64,000 bases of DNA from JBLHKS01 sp047620505 (GCA_047620505.1 JBLHKS010000004.1:39052-103051), one strand, 5' to 3'. Shown: positions 51,087 to 59,472, counted from the first letter of the stretch. The notes: generated by a model from the sequence alone, not told the origin. Program-made: numbers and translations.

Positions 51087-51515
51087 TTACAGCGCGTAAG
51101 GGACGGGCTGCTGGGCCTCTTGCTCATGAGTCGGGCCGTTGTAAATCCGGACTTTCTTCATCTGCACGCGGCCAAGACGGTTGTGAGGAATCATGCCGCG
51201 AATTGCGCGCTCGACGAGCAACTCAGGACGTCGGCGACGAACCTGCTTCGGCGTCTCGACGATCTGACCACCGACATAGCCGGTGTAGCGGGTGTAAATT
51301 TTCTGCACTTCCTTCTTACCAGTCAGCCGCACTTTTTCTGCATTGATAATGACGACATGGTCGCCGGTATCGCAGTGCGGGGTGAAGATGGCTTTGTGCT
51401 TTCCACGCAACAGGCGGGCTGCCTGGACGGCGACGTCACCGAGAATCTGGTTCTCGGCATCGATCAGCCACCATTTGCGTTCGACTTCTTCGGCTTTTGC
51501 GGAAAATGTTTTCAT
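51087..51515 (-). CDS. rplM: Ribosomal protein L13
   Basis: A 142-residue protein of the large subunit. KTFSAKAEEVERKWWLIDAE, then LLRGKHKAIFTPHCDTGDHV and AIRGMIPHNRLGRVQMKKVR are the conserved family segments. It begins the rplM-rpsI operon; the leader upstream (51516-51720) holds no identified regulatory structure but does include a one-mismatch palindrome at 51661-51672. Confidence 0.97.
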   Translation of the reverse strand: MKTFSAKAEEVERKWWLIDAENQILGDVAVQAARLLRGKHKAIFTPHCDTGDHVVIINAEKVRLTGKKEVQKIYTRYTGYVGGQIVETPKQVRRRRPELLVERAIRGMIPHNRLGRVQMKKVRIYNGPTHEQEAQQPVPYAL

Positions 51516-51722
51516 CGCTTACGCGGTGAGGGTAAAATTAAAAATCCCGACTCCAGCCGGATTCAGCTCGATCATTCGGGGGCGGCATCCTACGGATCTC
51601 GCCGCAGCTGTCAACCGGTTTGACCCCTGTTTTTATGCCGATCCCGATCACCTGTTTTACCAGCAGCTGCTCAATTTTCCAAGCTTCTTGAAATCGCTCC
51701 GATTTCGCCGATATCGAGCCCA

Positions 51723-53411
51723 ATGAATCCGACTGACGTTGCTTATGGGCTTTGGAATGGAGCCGACACCGATTCGATCTGCCAGGCGATCGCTGCCGGC
51801 GTTCGAACTTTCATCACGTCCGAAAATCTCGGTGGAGGCGATGCCGACCGCGCCCTTGGCCAGGCGCTCCAGGGCCGAGACCGCGCGGAAGTCTGCGTTA
51901 TCGGCAGCATCCAGGCTCGGGCACTGACCGATTCAACGGAAGGCACGATGCAGGATCGGGTCAACATCGCGATTAACAACTCGCTCGGCCGAATCGGCCT
52001 CAACCAGTTTGATGTCCTTCTCCTCGAAAACCCGGATCGCGAAGGCTTCCGCAGCGCCGAACTCTGGGACGCGCTCGCCGCCGCGAAAGCCGCTGGCCTG
52101 ACCGCTTCGATCGGAATCGCACCCGGCCCGGCGAACGGCTACACTCTCGATCTGCTTCACGCGTTCGACCGATTCGGCGACCGAATCGATTGGGCGATGG
52201 TCGTTTTCGGAGCGCTCGAATCCTGGCCGAACGAACTCTGCTTCGCGCCTGCCAAAGCCGCCAACATCGGGATCATCGCCCGAGAAAGCCGGATCCCGCC
52301 CGGTCCATCGGCCCCCAGACTTAAAGAGCAGCGGAGTGGCAAAATCGCTCAGCTCGCCGAAATCGCGCAGCCTCACGGAATCCCAGTCGAGAAGCTCCGG
52401 ACGGTCTGGACGCTGAGCCACGCCGGCATCAGCACGGTCGCCCTGCGGCTTGAAGAAGGCGAAAAAGCGAGCGCGCTCGGTGAAACCCCGGCGGGCCTGA
52501 TCGGAGACTTCGCCAAAGTCGTCGAAATCGGCAGCAATCGCGGCACCACGCCTCTTAAAGGTGGAACCCAGCAATTTCAGGGCCAGATCCAGGCCGAGCA
52601 ATGGCCTCTGGATGACGAGTTGAACGCAACCGCCGAGAAGCACGGAATCGTTCCTGATCGCGATTACCTCTGCCGCCGCGATCCGCGCGATCACCGCGAT
52701 TTCGGCATGCCCAGCCAAGGCATTCCGCAAGCCGTCGACGAACGACTTTTCCTTCAGCTTCAGGTTTTCACCGGCGTCCGCGATCAGCAGCTGCTGGTCG
52801 ACGAATTTGCCGTCAAACGCGCTGAAGCCGTGATTTATGCCGACCTCAACGACCCATTCGGCGTCGGCATTCTGCTCTGGGATCAGGACCCGGCTCAGCT
52901 CAATCGCAAGGCCCGCGAACTCTATCGCGGCAACGCGCTCACCGACGCGACGATGAAGCCGGAGTTCACCATGCTCGGGCGGACCTACGCTTTCGGCCGC
53001 GAAGACCCGGTTCACTGGTGGCTCAATCGTCGCCCGATCGAACAATCCACCCGCGCCGACCTCCCCTGGGCCGTTTGGTATCCGCTGAAACGCAAGCCCG
53101 AATTCTATCGGCTACCACCTCAAAAGCAGGGCGAAATGCTCCGCGAACACGGCGTCATCGGCCATAACTACGGGTCCCCTGGCTACGCCACCGACATTCG
53201 GCTCGAATGCTTCGGCATGGACGCCAACGACAACGAATTCGTCCTCGGTCTGCTCAGCGAACGCCTCTACTGGCTCTCGCGGCTCGTGAAGGAAATGCGC
53301 GGAACGCAGCAAACCGGCGAGTTCATGCAAAGCATCGGCCCGTTCTTTGTCGGCGAAACGATTTATCAAAACGGCGGCTCGGTCGAAGCGGCTACGAACG
53401 TGGGTTACTGA
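51723..53411 (+). CDS. Aldo/keto reductase-like domain fused to HemQ/chlorite dismutase-like domain
   Basis: A 562-residue protein. Residues ~1-290 resemble an aldo/keto reductase barrel (FDVLLLENPDREGFRSAELW, AAAKAAGLTASIGIAPGP), though the catalytic Tyr/Lys pair is not clear. Residues ~320-560 match the chlorite dismutase/HemQ family: WAVWYPLKRKPEFYRLPPQ, MLREHGVIGHNYG with candidate heme His, CFGMDANDNEFVLGLL and IGPFFVGETIY. HemQ decarboxylates coproheme in the late heme pathway of Gram-positive and some other bacteria. The fused form suggests substrate handling in one chain. A palindrome copy encodes DQQLLVDE. Confidence 0.72.
   Translation: MNPTDVAYGLWNGADTDSICQAIAAGVRTFITSENLGGGDADRALGQALQGRDRAEVCVIGSIQARALTDSTEGTMQDRVNIAINNSLGRIGLNQFDVLLLENPDREGFRSAELWDALAAAKAAGLTASIGIAPGPANGYTLDLLHAFDRFGDRIDWAMVVFGALESWPNELCFAPAKAANIGIIARESRIPPGPSAPRLKEQRSGKIAQLAEIAQPHGIPVEKLRTVWTLSHAGISTVALRLEEGEKASALGETPAGLIGDFAKVVEIGSNRGTTPLKGGTQQFQGQIQAEQWPLDDELNATAEKHGIVPDRDYLCRRDPRDHRDFGMPSQGIPQAVDERLFLQLQVFTGVRDQQLLVDEFAVKRAEAVIYADLNDPFGVGILLWDQDPAQLNRKARELYRGNALTDATMKPEFTMLGRTYAFGREDPVHWWLNRRPIEQSTRADLPWAVWYPLKRKPEFYRLPPQKQGEMLREHGVIGHNYGSPGYATDIRLECFGMDANDNEFVLGLLSERLYWLSRLVKEMRGTQQTGEFMQSIGPFFVGETIYQNGGSVEAATNVGY
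52785..52796. repeat. CAGCAGCTGCTG copy 25
   Basis: Exact copy in the AKR-HemQ-like fusion, read QQLL. Confidence 0.95.
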
Positions 53412-53608
53412 TTTTGAAAATTTGCGGTCACGAAACGGTCTCCTTGTTTAAGAGACTGTTAGATGATCCGCAACATCGCCGAGATCGTTATCGGATACTC
53501 GGGGCGAATTTCGACACTAACGACGTTGTGCGGAATGAACGAAATCGAGTCGAATCTACGGCTGCCGCAAGTTTTGGCGGTGGCTCGAAACCGGTATAGG
53601 ATGGGCCA

Positions 53609-53857
53609 GTGATCTCCGAATCCAGCGAACAAACGCATCCGGTTGTCAATCTGGAGGAGACAATTGGCAAGACGGTTGGGCGGCAAAAGCCGAAGCAGGG
53701 GCTGAGCCTTTCGGATAGTCAGGAAAGATCGATCCAATGGCGGCGGCAGTTTGGTGGAGTAAAAGTTCCCCGAGGCGTTTTCCGTTTCAATTCACACGAG
53801 GAAGCTGATCAATGGATGATTCGGAAACTGGCGCAAGCCGCAGCGAAGAAGAGTTAG
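53609..53857 (+). CDS. Small protein, antitoxin-like partner of a nucleotidyltransferase
   Basis: An 82-residue frame from GTG 53609. The C-terminal half PRGVFRFNSHEEADQWMIRK resembles small proteins encoded directly before nucleotidyltransferase genes. The N-terminal half is less protein-like and the start is uncertain. The following gene is broken (53858-54088). It is the second such orphaned partner in the window, after 39347-39535. Confidence 0.45.
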   Translation: MISESSEQTHPVVNLEETIGKTVGRQKPKQGLSLSDSQERSIQWRRQFGGVKVPRGVFRFNSHEEADQWMIRKLAQAAAKKS

Positions 53858-54088
53858 AGCCAGAACTGGAGCCGCGGGAACCGTCGTCCGACCGCATGTG
53901 GAATCGATAACGCGAATGCGGCTGACGAAATTATTGAACGGGTTGTCGACGGTATGCCGATCCCATTCGCTTCGCCGCGCCTGCTTTGGCGGATGAAAGC
54001 TAAGACGCATCGCGAAAAGGACGCGCCCGATCTAGTTTTCCTACGCGAGTATTTCAAAGCGAAGGGCGAGGAACCGCCGGAGGTTTAG
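53858..54088 (+). pseudogene. C-terminal remnant of a nucleotidyltransferase-like gene
   Basis: The frame from about 53891 to the TAG at 54086-54088 reads ADEIIERVVDGMPIPFASPR, then LLWRMKAKTHREKDAPDLVF and LREYFKAKGEEPPEV. This looks like the end of a nucleotidyltransferase in which a helical tail follows the catalytic domain. No start codon or catalytic part is found upstream in this frame. The gene has lost its N-terminal half. Confidence 0.45.
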
Positions 54089-54137
54089 TAGCCGCGATTG
54101 GCAATCGTTGATCGGAAAATTCGGGTGCCACTCGTCC

Positions 54138-54149
54138 CAGCAGCTGCTG
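54138..54149. repeat. CAGCAGCTGCTG copy 26
   Basis: Exact copy in the gap before the VapC gene, not translated. Confidence 0.95.
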
Positions 54150-54232
54150 GGGCGGGTTGGAATCGGCGCTCATCGTGGAGGATGAAAGAGTCCGAAGATT
54201 TCAGGCGGATTACGGCATTGTAACCCGCTTTT

Positions 54233-54658
54233 TCAGACCGAAATCGTGACGACCTCGAGTTCTGGCACCCTTGAGAATTCATCGACATTGTTGGTCGCGA
54301 TCGAGAATCCGTAGGCGCTCGCGGAAGCTGCAATCCAAGAATCATGCGTGCCGATTTTCTGGCCCGAATTCAGAAGTTCGGCAACGATTCGGCTATGTTC
54401 GCGGGCGATCCGGATATCGATTGGCAACGCCGTGAACCGGTCCAAAATCGCCTCAACAAACGCACTGCGGCGCTCGCGAATTCGATCATCGGTCGCCCTG
54501 CGAACGCTCATCAAAAGCTCGCTCGCTGTGATCACGGAAATTACGGCGTCTTCGGTCTTCTTCTCCGCCGGAATTTGATCGAGAAGTTCCGCAAGTTTAC
54601 CGGCATGCTTGCAACGCTCAGCGGCGGTGAAGACATTGGTGTCGATCAGGATTGCCAC
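54233..54658 (-). CDS. VapC-type PIN-domain toxin
   Basis: A 141-residue PIN-domain RNase. The four acidic positions are visible: IDTNVF near the start, ITASELL (Glu) in the middle, GTHDSWIAASA (Asp) and TNNVDEF (Asp) at the end. VapC toxins usually cut tRNA or rRNA. The start overlaps the antitoxin end by 13 bp. This is the only intact toxin-antitoxin pair in the 53-58 kb region. Confidence 0.85.
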   Translation of the reverse strand: MAILIDTNVFTAAERCKHAGKLAELLDQIPAEKKTEDAVISVITASELLMSVRRATDDRIRERRSAFVEAILDRFTALPIDIRIAREHSRIVAELLNSGQKIGTHDSWIAASASAYGFSIATNNVDEFSRVPELEVVTISV

Positions 54659-54918
54659 GGATCGGTCACGTCGTCGTTGAGATGGTCACGCGCCCCGGCG
54701 ACATCGGAGTCGAACGCGCTGAGGTCGTCTATCGCCAAACTTGGAAGTTCAGAAAGGACCGTTTCGAGATCGCTGACCCGTGAGCCCGTTGGCACGGGAG
54801 ACAGCGCCGCGACAGGCTTGCCCCCACGGATGATGAGGAATTCTTCATGGCGATAGGTTGCTCGATTGATGAAATCGGACAGCCCACGAGCCAATTCAGT
54901 GACGGAAACTTCGGTCAT
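54646..54918 (-). CDS. Phd/YefM-type VapB antitoxin
   Basis: A 90-residue protein with the Phd/YefM N-terminal DNA-binding fold (SVTELARGLSDFINRATYRH followed by EFLIIRGGKPVAALSPV). The C-terminal part is acidic and should wrap the toxin. It is encoded upstream of, and overlaps, the VapC toxin; the complex normally represses its own promoter. Confidence 0.85.
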   Translation of the reverse strand: MTEVSVTELARGLSDFINRATYRHEEFLIIRGGKPVAALSPVPTGSRVSDLETVLSELPSLAIDDLSAFDSDVAGARDHLNDDVTDPWQS

Positions 54919-55079
54919 AACAAAAATATGATAATCTGATTTCTGTCAGCCACAAGATGAATCCGATTTGAAAAGGATATGCCGAAGCGAATATCTTTAA
55001 CTCAGGGGCTTTTCCAAGTCGGCGCAGTGTGGGGTGATGTAGGATTAGACAAGAAGTCCATGATTAGGATTTTCCTACC

Positions 55080-55316
55080 ATGACTTCCGTTTTGACCCAG
55101 AAAGGCCAAATTGTGATTCCAAAGGCGATTCGCGACTAGATGAATTTGGAATCTGGCGATGACTTTGAGGTCTACCTTCAAGACGGGGAAATTGTGTTTT
55201 GCCCCCTTTCCAAGCAGAGAAACAACGGACTCGCGGCGGTGCTCTTGAACCCGCCCGGACCGCTGGACATCCCGGAACGAAACGGAGAGCTCCCGGAGCC
55301 GTTGGACTTCGACTGA
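55080..55316 (+). pseudogene. AbrB/MazE-type antitoxin with nonsense codon
   Basis: ATG 55080 reads MTSVLTQKGQIVIPKAIRD and then TAG at 55137-55139. The same frame continues MNLESGDDFEVYLQDGEIVF and on to TGA 55314-55316. Both parts belong to one SpoVT/AbrB-type antitoxin domain, in which the stop replaces an Arg/Lys-like position between the two strands. The gene is thus an amber-nonsense pseudogene. Its partner toxin also is damaged (55316-55534). Confidence 0.75.
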
Positions 55317-55534
55317 TGAGCTTTCTGGTCAATACCAATGTGTTCAGCGAAAAGCTCAAGCGACGACCGGACGAGCAGGTCGTTGCGTGGCTTCGGGAGA
55401 ATGAATCAAGTTTGTCGCCGTTTGACGGACTCATCGCGGCGACGGCGGTTCGATACGATCTGACCGTTGTGACTCGCAACGAGAGCGACTTCCGTCATGC
55501 GCCTGTTGGCATTCTGAATCCGTTCGAGCGATAG
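55316..55534 (+). pseudogene. VapC/FitB-type toxin with large internal deletion
   Basis: ATG 55316 overlaps the antitoxin stop (TGATG). The 72-residue product starts MSFLVNTNVFSEKLKRRPDE, like a normal PIN domain, and ends SPFDGLIAATAVRYDLTVVT then RNESDFRHAPVGILNPF, also normal. A standard family member has about 60-70 further residues between these parts, including the second acidic site. The frame is kept across the deletion, so the toxin is probably inactive. Confidence 0.75.
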
Positions 55535-55661
55535 ATCTCTTCTCTCAAAAGGTTAGGTCAATTCTAAGTGAGGGCTTTCGAAGGAAGCGGCTGGTGCGTT
55601 AGCCGGCTTTTCGTTCGTCCGTTTTGAAATTGGGCAAACCGCTGCTATCCTCTCAACCAAG

Positions 55662-55976
55662 GTGGATATACAAGGGATTCAGAGCTTGCTGCTTCGTGCA
55701 CGCTGTCCAAATCGGGCTGCGTCAACAAGGGCGGAGAACCTCGTTCGCCTTGTTGCTCAGTTGGACTTGCCTGTTCTGAATCCAGAGTGCCGGACGGTCG
55801 CGAGGTTGATGCCAGATGGCTCAGAACTGTACTTCGATCTTGCGGAATATGATATCGGTGAAACGGATTTCTCAGTTCACAACGCGGTAGACTCGAAGAT
55901 TTCCGCGACAAACTGCAGTGGCATCAATTTCGATCGGGGATCTCTTACATACCTTGCGCGCGTTCTTGATTCTTGA
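55662..55976 (+). CDS. Hypothetical protein of accessory type
   Basis: A 104-residue frame from GTG 55662. It contains CPNRAASTRAENLVRLVAQL and later LPVLNPECRTVARLMPDGSE. I do not recognise it. GC content and codon use look lower than in the core genes. It overlaps the next frame by 59 bp and may be one operon with it. Confidence 0.4.
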   Translation: MDIQGIQSLLLRARCPNRAASTRAENLVRLVAQLDLPVLNPECRTVARLMPDGSELYFDLAEYDIGETDFSVHNAVDSKISATNCSGINFDRGSLTYLARVLDS

Positions 55977-56625
55977 GTTAGCCGATTCGAAAATTCCAGA
56001 CCTACTTCGCAATCGCTCCTCCCTGAGGTCTGGACTCGCAACGCCAACGTCACATTTAGACACGCTCAACGAGATTTGGTGGTTGCGATGGTGGATTGGC
56101 GCCCGGAAAATTGATTATGAAGTTCGATTGAACGATGCCGCCGTTTCGGACGCGGACATTGATTGGCAAGTGGAGATCGAGTCGGCGGGCCTGACAATCA
56201 ACTTGGAGGTGAAACGACGCCCGACCGATGTTCGGAGATTGGATCCGACGAAATCGCTTGGGTTCAGGTCGGTTTTCGAGAACGGTCTTGGGACTAAGGC
56301 AGGAGCGTTGAAGTTTACAAAGAGCGGACAGACTCATGTGAATGTCTTGGCGCTCACCTTGTATTGTCCGATCGACCGCGAAGTTCAAGACGCTGCAAAC
56401 GCATTCGTGGATTTGAATTCCTTCAATGTGGACGGAGTGGCAATCTGGAGTTGGGATGGCGATCGAACGCCGCAATTTGCGTTTCACTCTGGAACCCAGC
56501 CGTCAAAGGCCGACCGTGTCCGAGATTGCCTCGCCGCATCCGATTTCGAGGATGAAATCGAAATTGGCTCGGTGGCACATCCGCTGCTGTGGCCTGCCAT
56601 AAACCCGACTCTTGCACCCGCCTAG
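55918..56625 (+). CDS. Hypothetical protein with PD-(D/E)xK-like motif
   Basis: A 235-residue frame from GTG 55918; a later start is possible. It contains DADIDWQVEIESAGLTINLE followed by VKRRP. The spacing of D, E and x-K (D...L-E-V-K) resembles the metal-binding core of PD-(D/E)xK nucleases. No other nuclease element was found. It lies in the decayed, mobile-element-rich zone with no palindrome copy, consistent with recent arrival. Confidence 0.5.
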   Translation: MASISIGDLLHTLRAFLILELADSKIPDLLRNRSSLRSGLATPTSHLDTLNEIWWLRWWIGARKIDYEVRLNDAAVSDADIDWQVEIESAGLTINLEVKRRPTDVRRLDPTKSLGFRSVFENGLGTKAGALKFTKSGQTHVNVLALTLYCPIDREVQDAANAFVDLNSFNVDGVAIWSWDGDRTPQFAFHSGTQPSKADRVRDCLAASDFEDEIEIGSVAHPLLWPAINPTLAPA

Positions 56626-56671
56626 ATCGCGGAGGCGCGGGCAGAGAGGCATATCGATCTATTGAACGTAG

Positions 56672-56690
56672 ATTCGACTGGCAGTCGAAT
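56672..56690 (+). repeat. REP element 1 (forward, GTAG side left)
   Basis: ATTCGACTG-G-CAGTCGAAT, preceded by GTAG at 56668-56671. It is the first of four hairpins around the RAYT gene. Confidence 0.85.
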
Positions 56691-56703
56691 TCAAACTGGT
56701 TAG

Positions 56704-56728
56704 GATTCGATTAACAATCGAATCTACA
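56704..56728 (-). repeat. REP element 2 (reverse), just before RAYT start
   Basis: GATTCGATT-AAC-AATCGAATC (56704-56724) is followed by TAC, so the reverse strand reads GTAGATTCGATTG. It ends four bases before the RAYT ATG. Confidence 0.85.
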
Positions 56729-57391
56729 ATGTTCCAACCATTCGATCCTCGGGGCGAAGTTGAAGTGTACTTCACGAACATGCCGCATTGGCGTCAGAAG
56801 GGCTGTAGCTACTTCGTGAACTATCGGTTGGCGGACTCGATTCCTAAGTCGATTCTGGAAGACTGGGAGGAGGACAAGCGAAATTGGCTTACTCGACGTG
56901 GCTATCCGATCGCGTCCGGCGAACATTGGAAAGACGCGTTTCTGGCTCTGCCGCGCCAGCTGCAATTTGAGTTTCAGAAATGCTTCAATCGCGAACTGAA
57001 TACGTATCTCGATGGCGGAAGCGGGTCTTGTGCTTTGCGGAATCCACGCTGCTCGCAGGTCGTTGTCGACGGCTGGGAGCATTTTCACGAGAAGCGCTAT
57101 GAGCTGTTTAGCTTAGTCGTCATGCCGAACCACGTTCACCTCCTGCTTCGGCCGCTCGATGGACATTCGTTAGAGCGAATTCTCCAAAGCCGTAAACGAC
57201 AGTCGTCGCGAAAGATCAATGAGTTGAACGGAAAGACCGGTCAACTCTGGCAGAAGCACAGCTACGATCATATCGTGCGCAACGAAGCCGCATTGCGGAA
57301 GTTCGAGGAATACATCTCCGACATCCCACAAAAGGCTGGCCTCAAAGAAGGGTTTCAGGTTCGTAGATTCGATTGGCAATCGAATCCGTGA
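56729..57391 (+). mobile_element. REP-associated tyrosine transposase (RAYT)
   Basis: A 220-residue protein of the IS200/RAYT HUH single-strand transposase family. The HUH pair is in SLVVMPNHVHLLLRPLDGHS (~130-150) and the nucleophile Tyr in WQKHSYDHIVRNEAALRKFE (~170-190). It has two GTAG-type REP hairpins on each side in facing pairs. Its last codons and stop (RRFDWQSNP) are themselves encoded by REP element 3. RAYTs are thought to move or maintain REP sequences. It lies beside a broken histidine kinase gene. Confidence 0.9.
57366..57386 (+). repeat. REP element 3 (forward), forms end of RAYT gene
   Basis: GATTCGATT-GGC-AATCGAATC with GTA directly before it. The repeat is translated as the C-terminus of the RAYT. 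Confidence 0.85.
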
Positions 57392-57402
57392 TACGACAAA
57401 GA

Positions 57403-57421
57403 CTTCGATTGCCAATCGAAG
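57403..57421 (-). repeat. REP element 4 (reverse)
   Basis: CTTCGATT-GCC-AATCGAAG followed by CTACG, so the reverse strand reads GTAGCTTCGATTGG. It forms an inverted pair with element 3. Confidence 0.85.
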
Positions 57422-57427
57422 CTACGT

Positions 57428-57876
57428 TCAGAGCTTGATCTCGAAGTCAGTGCGTTCCGCGTCGCTTCGAGTCAGTCGAATCTCTCCGCCATGCGCAACG
57501 ATGATCTCCCGAGTCAGGCTGAGCCCAAGGCCCGCACCCTCGATGTCCTCAGCCGCCGCCGGGTTGGTGCGAACAAAGCGCTCGAAAATGCGTTTGCGGT
57601 CGGCTGCTGGAATCGGCTCGCCGGGGTTGGAGATTCCCCACCGAATTCCACCCTCACATGCCGACAATCGGCACTCAATCTAGCCGCCCTCGCGATTGTA
57701 GCGAACGGCGATGGTGAACAGATTGTGAGCGACTCGCTGCTAACGGTGATGTTTCGTGGCTCGGAGACCAGGCTGGCGTCTTCAACCCAAGTCTCGGCCA
57801 GTTTGCTCCAGTAGCTCGGAAAACACGTCCTGCGCGGCCTCATCCTGACAATGCGATAATCCGCGCTCGAGCGTGC
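57428..57876 (-). pseudogene. Fragmented histidine kinase (HisKA/HATPase remnant)
   Basis: Read on the minus strand, the pieces are LERGLSHCQDEAAQDVFSEL then LEQTGRDLG (HisKA-like helix), stop; then NLFTIAVRYNREGG (N box), frame change; then EGGIRWGISNPGEPIPAADR, RIFERFVRTNP, GAGLGLSLTREIIVAHGGEI (F and G2 boxes) to a normal stop at 57428. Stops and frame shifts break the gene, and the sensor half is absent. The last piece alone is open for 79 codons. Confidence 0.7.
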
Positions 57877-58002
57877 CTTGATTCGGGGCGCGCGGCTGCG
57901 CTTATTGGGGTGGCGAACTTCCTCGGGTCGCGGTTGTGAATCGAGTGAAGCGGTTCCGGGCGCGAAACCTGTGGCCCGCACCTGCTGGGGCCAGTCGACC
58001 GT

Positions 58003-58617
58003 CGCGCGAATGACATTGCCTTCCGAATGCAGGACGCGGTGCCCGAAGTCGTCAACCTCGACGGTGAATCTCAGGAGACGTTGGATCTCTACGGCATCGG
58101 TCAATCCGAGACCGAAGAGTTTGGCCGGAAATGTCTCATGGCCAGGCGGTTTGCGGAATCCGGCGTCCGATTCATCGAGCTGGGTCATGGTCCCGGCTGG
58201 GACACCCATGGAGATCTGTGGGCAAAGCTGACCGAAAACTGCGGCGCGACCGACAAGCCCATCGCCGGTCTTCTACAAGATCTTAAACGCCGCGATATGC
58301 TCAAGGATACCCTCGTCATTTGGGCCGGAGAATTCGGACGGACGCCTCACGGCCAGGGTGGAGACGGCCGCGATCATAACGCCAAAGGCTACACCACTTG
58401 GATGGCCGGAGGCGGAGTAAAGGGCGGTTTCAGCTACGGTGCTACCGACGAGCATGGCTACGAAGCGGTAGAGAACAAGATGCACATACACGACTGGCAC
58501 GCCACGATTCTGCATCTATTAGGGTTGGATCATGAAAAGCTGACCTACCGCTACGCCGGGCGTGATTTCCGCCTCACCGACGTACATGGAGCGGTCGCGA
58601 GAGAAATCCTCAGTTAG
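58003..58617 (+). pseudogene. 5'-truncated DUF1501 gene
   Basis: The frame begins without a proper start and reads IAFRMQDAVPEVVNLDGESQ, then FIELGHGPGWDTHGDLWAKL, GEFGRTPHGQGGDGRDHNAK and a normal C-terminus GRDFRLTDVHGAVAREILS. This is the C-terminal ~200 residues of a DUF1501 protein whose full length is ~450. The N-terminal half, with the Tat-like signal, is missing, and the left border lies beside the broken histidine kinase. An expressed internal start at 58027 would lack export and half the fold. Confidence 0.8.
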
Positions 58618-58695
58618 GGACGTAAAATCAGGAGCTTCGGCTGGCCTCCCGTTCAATTTCGTTCGCCATTGATCGTCGAGAGCGTCTATTTATAC

Positions 58696-59451
58696 ATGCT
58701 CGAAACCGACCATGTCCAAGCGTCCGCCGAGAGGAAGCCCGACCTCTTTCCGAAGACCCGGTGGAGTCTGGTCGTCGCCGCAACCGGGAATGATCAGCCT
58801 TCCGCGAAGCGGGCCTTGGACGAGTTGTGTTCGCTTTACTGGTTTCCTGTCTACGGCTATTTTCGGGGGCGCGAAGAAAGCCCGACCGACGCCGAAGACC
58901 TGCCCCAGGAATTCTTCCACATGCTGATCCAGCGGGGCTCGCTGGAATCGCTGACGCCCGAAGCGGGAAAGCTCCGCGCCTTTCTTCTCGCCGCAGCCAA
59001 GAATTACCTGACCAGCGCCCAGCGGAAACGGTACGCTCAAAAGCGCGGCGGCGGGGTGCGGGCGATTCCCATCGACACGGCAAGGGCAGAGGAATGGTTG
59101 GCGCTCGATCCGCCCGATCCGGCGGCGGGACCGGATGTCGAGTTCGACCGGGCTTGGGCGCGGACTCTACTTGATCGGGTGCGCAACCTGCTGGACGGCG
59201 ACTATCAAAAGGCAGGCAAAAGCGACCTCGCCACGGCTCTGTTTCCCCATCTTGAAGAAGGTGCTGACGATCCGCCTTACCGGGATCTTTCTCGGGAGCT
59301 CGGCATGAGCGTCGGGTCTCTTCGCGTCGCGCTGTTCCGCTTTCGGCAGCGTTACCGCGCGCTGTTGAAACAGGAGATCGCGGAGACGTTGTCCGATCCT
59401 TCCGAATTGGAGAGCGAAATCGGGCAAATCATCGCCTTATTTCAGCGTTAA
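58696..59451 (+). CDS. ECF-type RNA polymerase sigma factor (PVC subgroup)
   Basis: A 251-residue sigma factor from ATG 58696. It begins FPKTRWSLVVAATGNDQP, typical of the large ECF subgroup of Planctomycetes and Verrucomicrobia. It then shows ALDELCSLYWFPVYGYFRGR (region 2) and DLSRELGMSVGSLRVALFRF (region 4). The gene is followed after 21 bp by a Ser/Thr kinase with propeller, the usual partner of this subgroup. No membrane anti-sigma gene is present. Confidence 0.9.
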   Translation: MLETDHVQASAERKPDLFPKTRWSLVVAATGNDQPSAKRALDELCSLYWFPVYGYFRGREESPTDAEDLPQEFFHMLIQRGSLESLTPEAGKLRAFLLAAAKNYLTSAQRKRYAQKRGGGVRAIPIDTARAEEWLALDPPDPAAGPDVEFDRAWARTLLDRVRNLLDGDYQKAGKSDLATALFPHLEEGADDPPYRDLSRELGMSVGSLRVALFRFRQRYRALLKQEIAETLSDPSELESEIGQIIALFQR

Positions 59452-59472
59452 CGTCTCTTTTTCGCCCCACTC

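Noticed and set aside
53434..53460. Hairpin AACGGTCTC/GAGACTGTT after the AKR-HemQ-like gene
   Set aside because: It has one G-T pair and no T-run; not strong enough for a terminator call.
54661..54669. CRISPR or other regularly spaced repeats in the mobile region
   Set aside because: No repeat-spacer pattern exists anywhere in the window; the only regular repeats are the REP hairpins and heptamer arrays.
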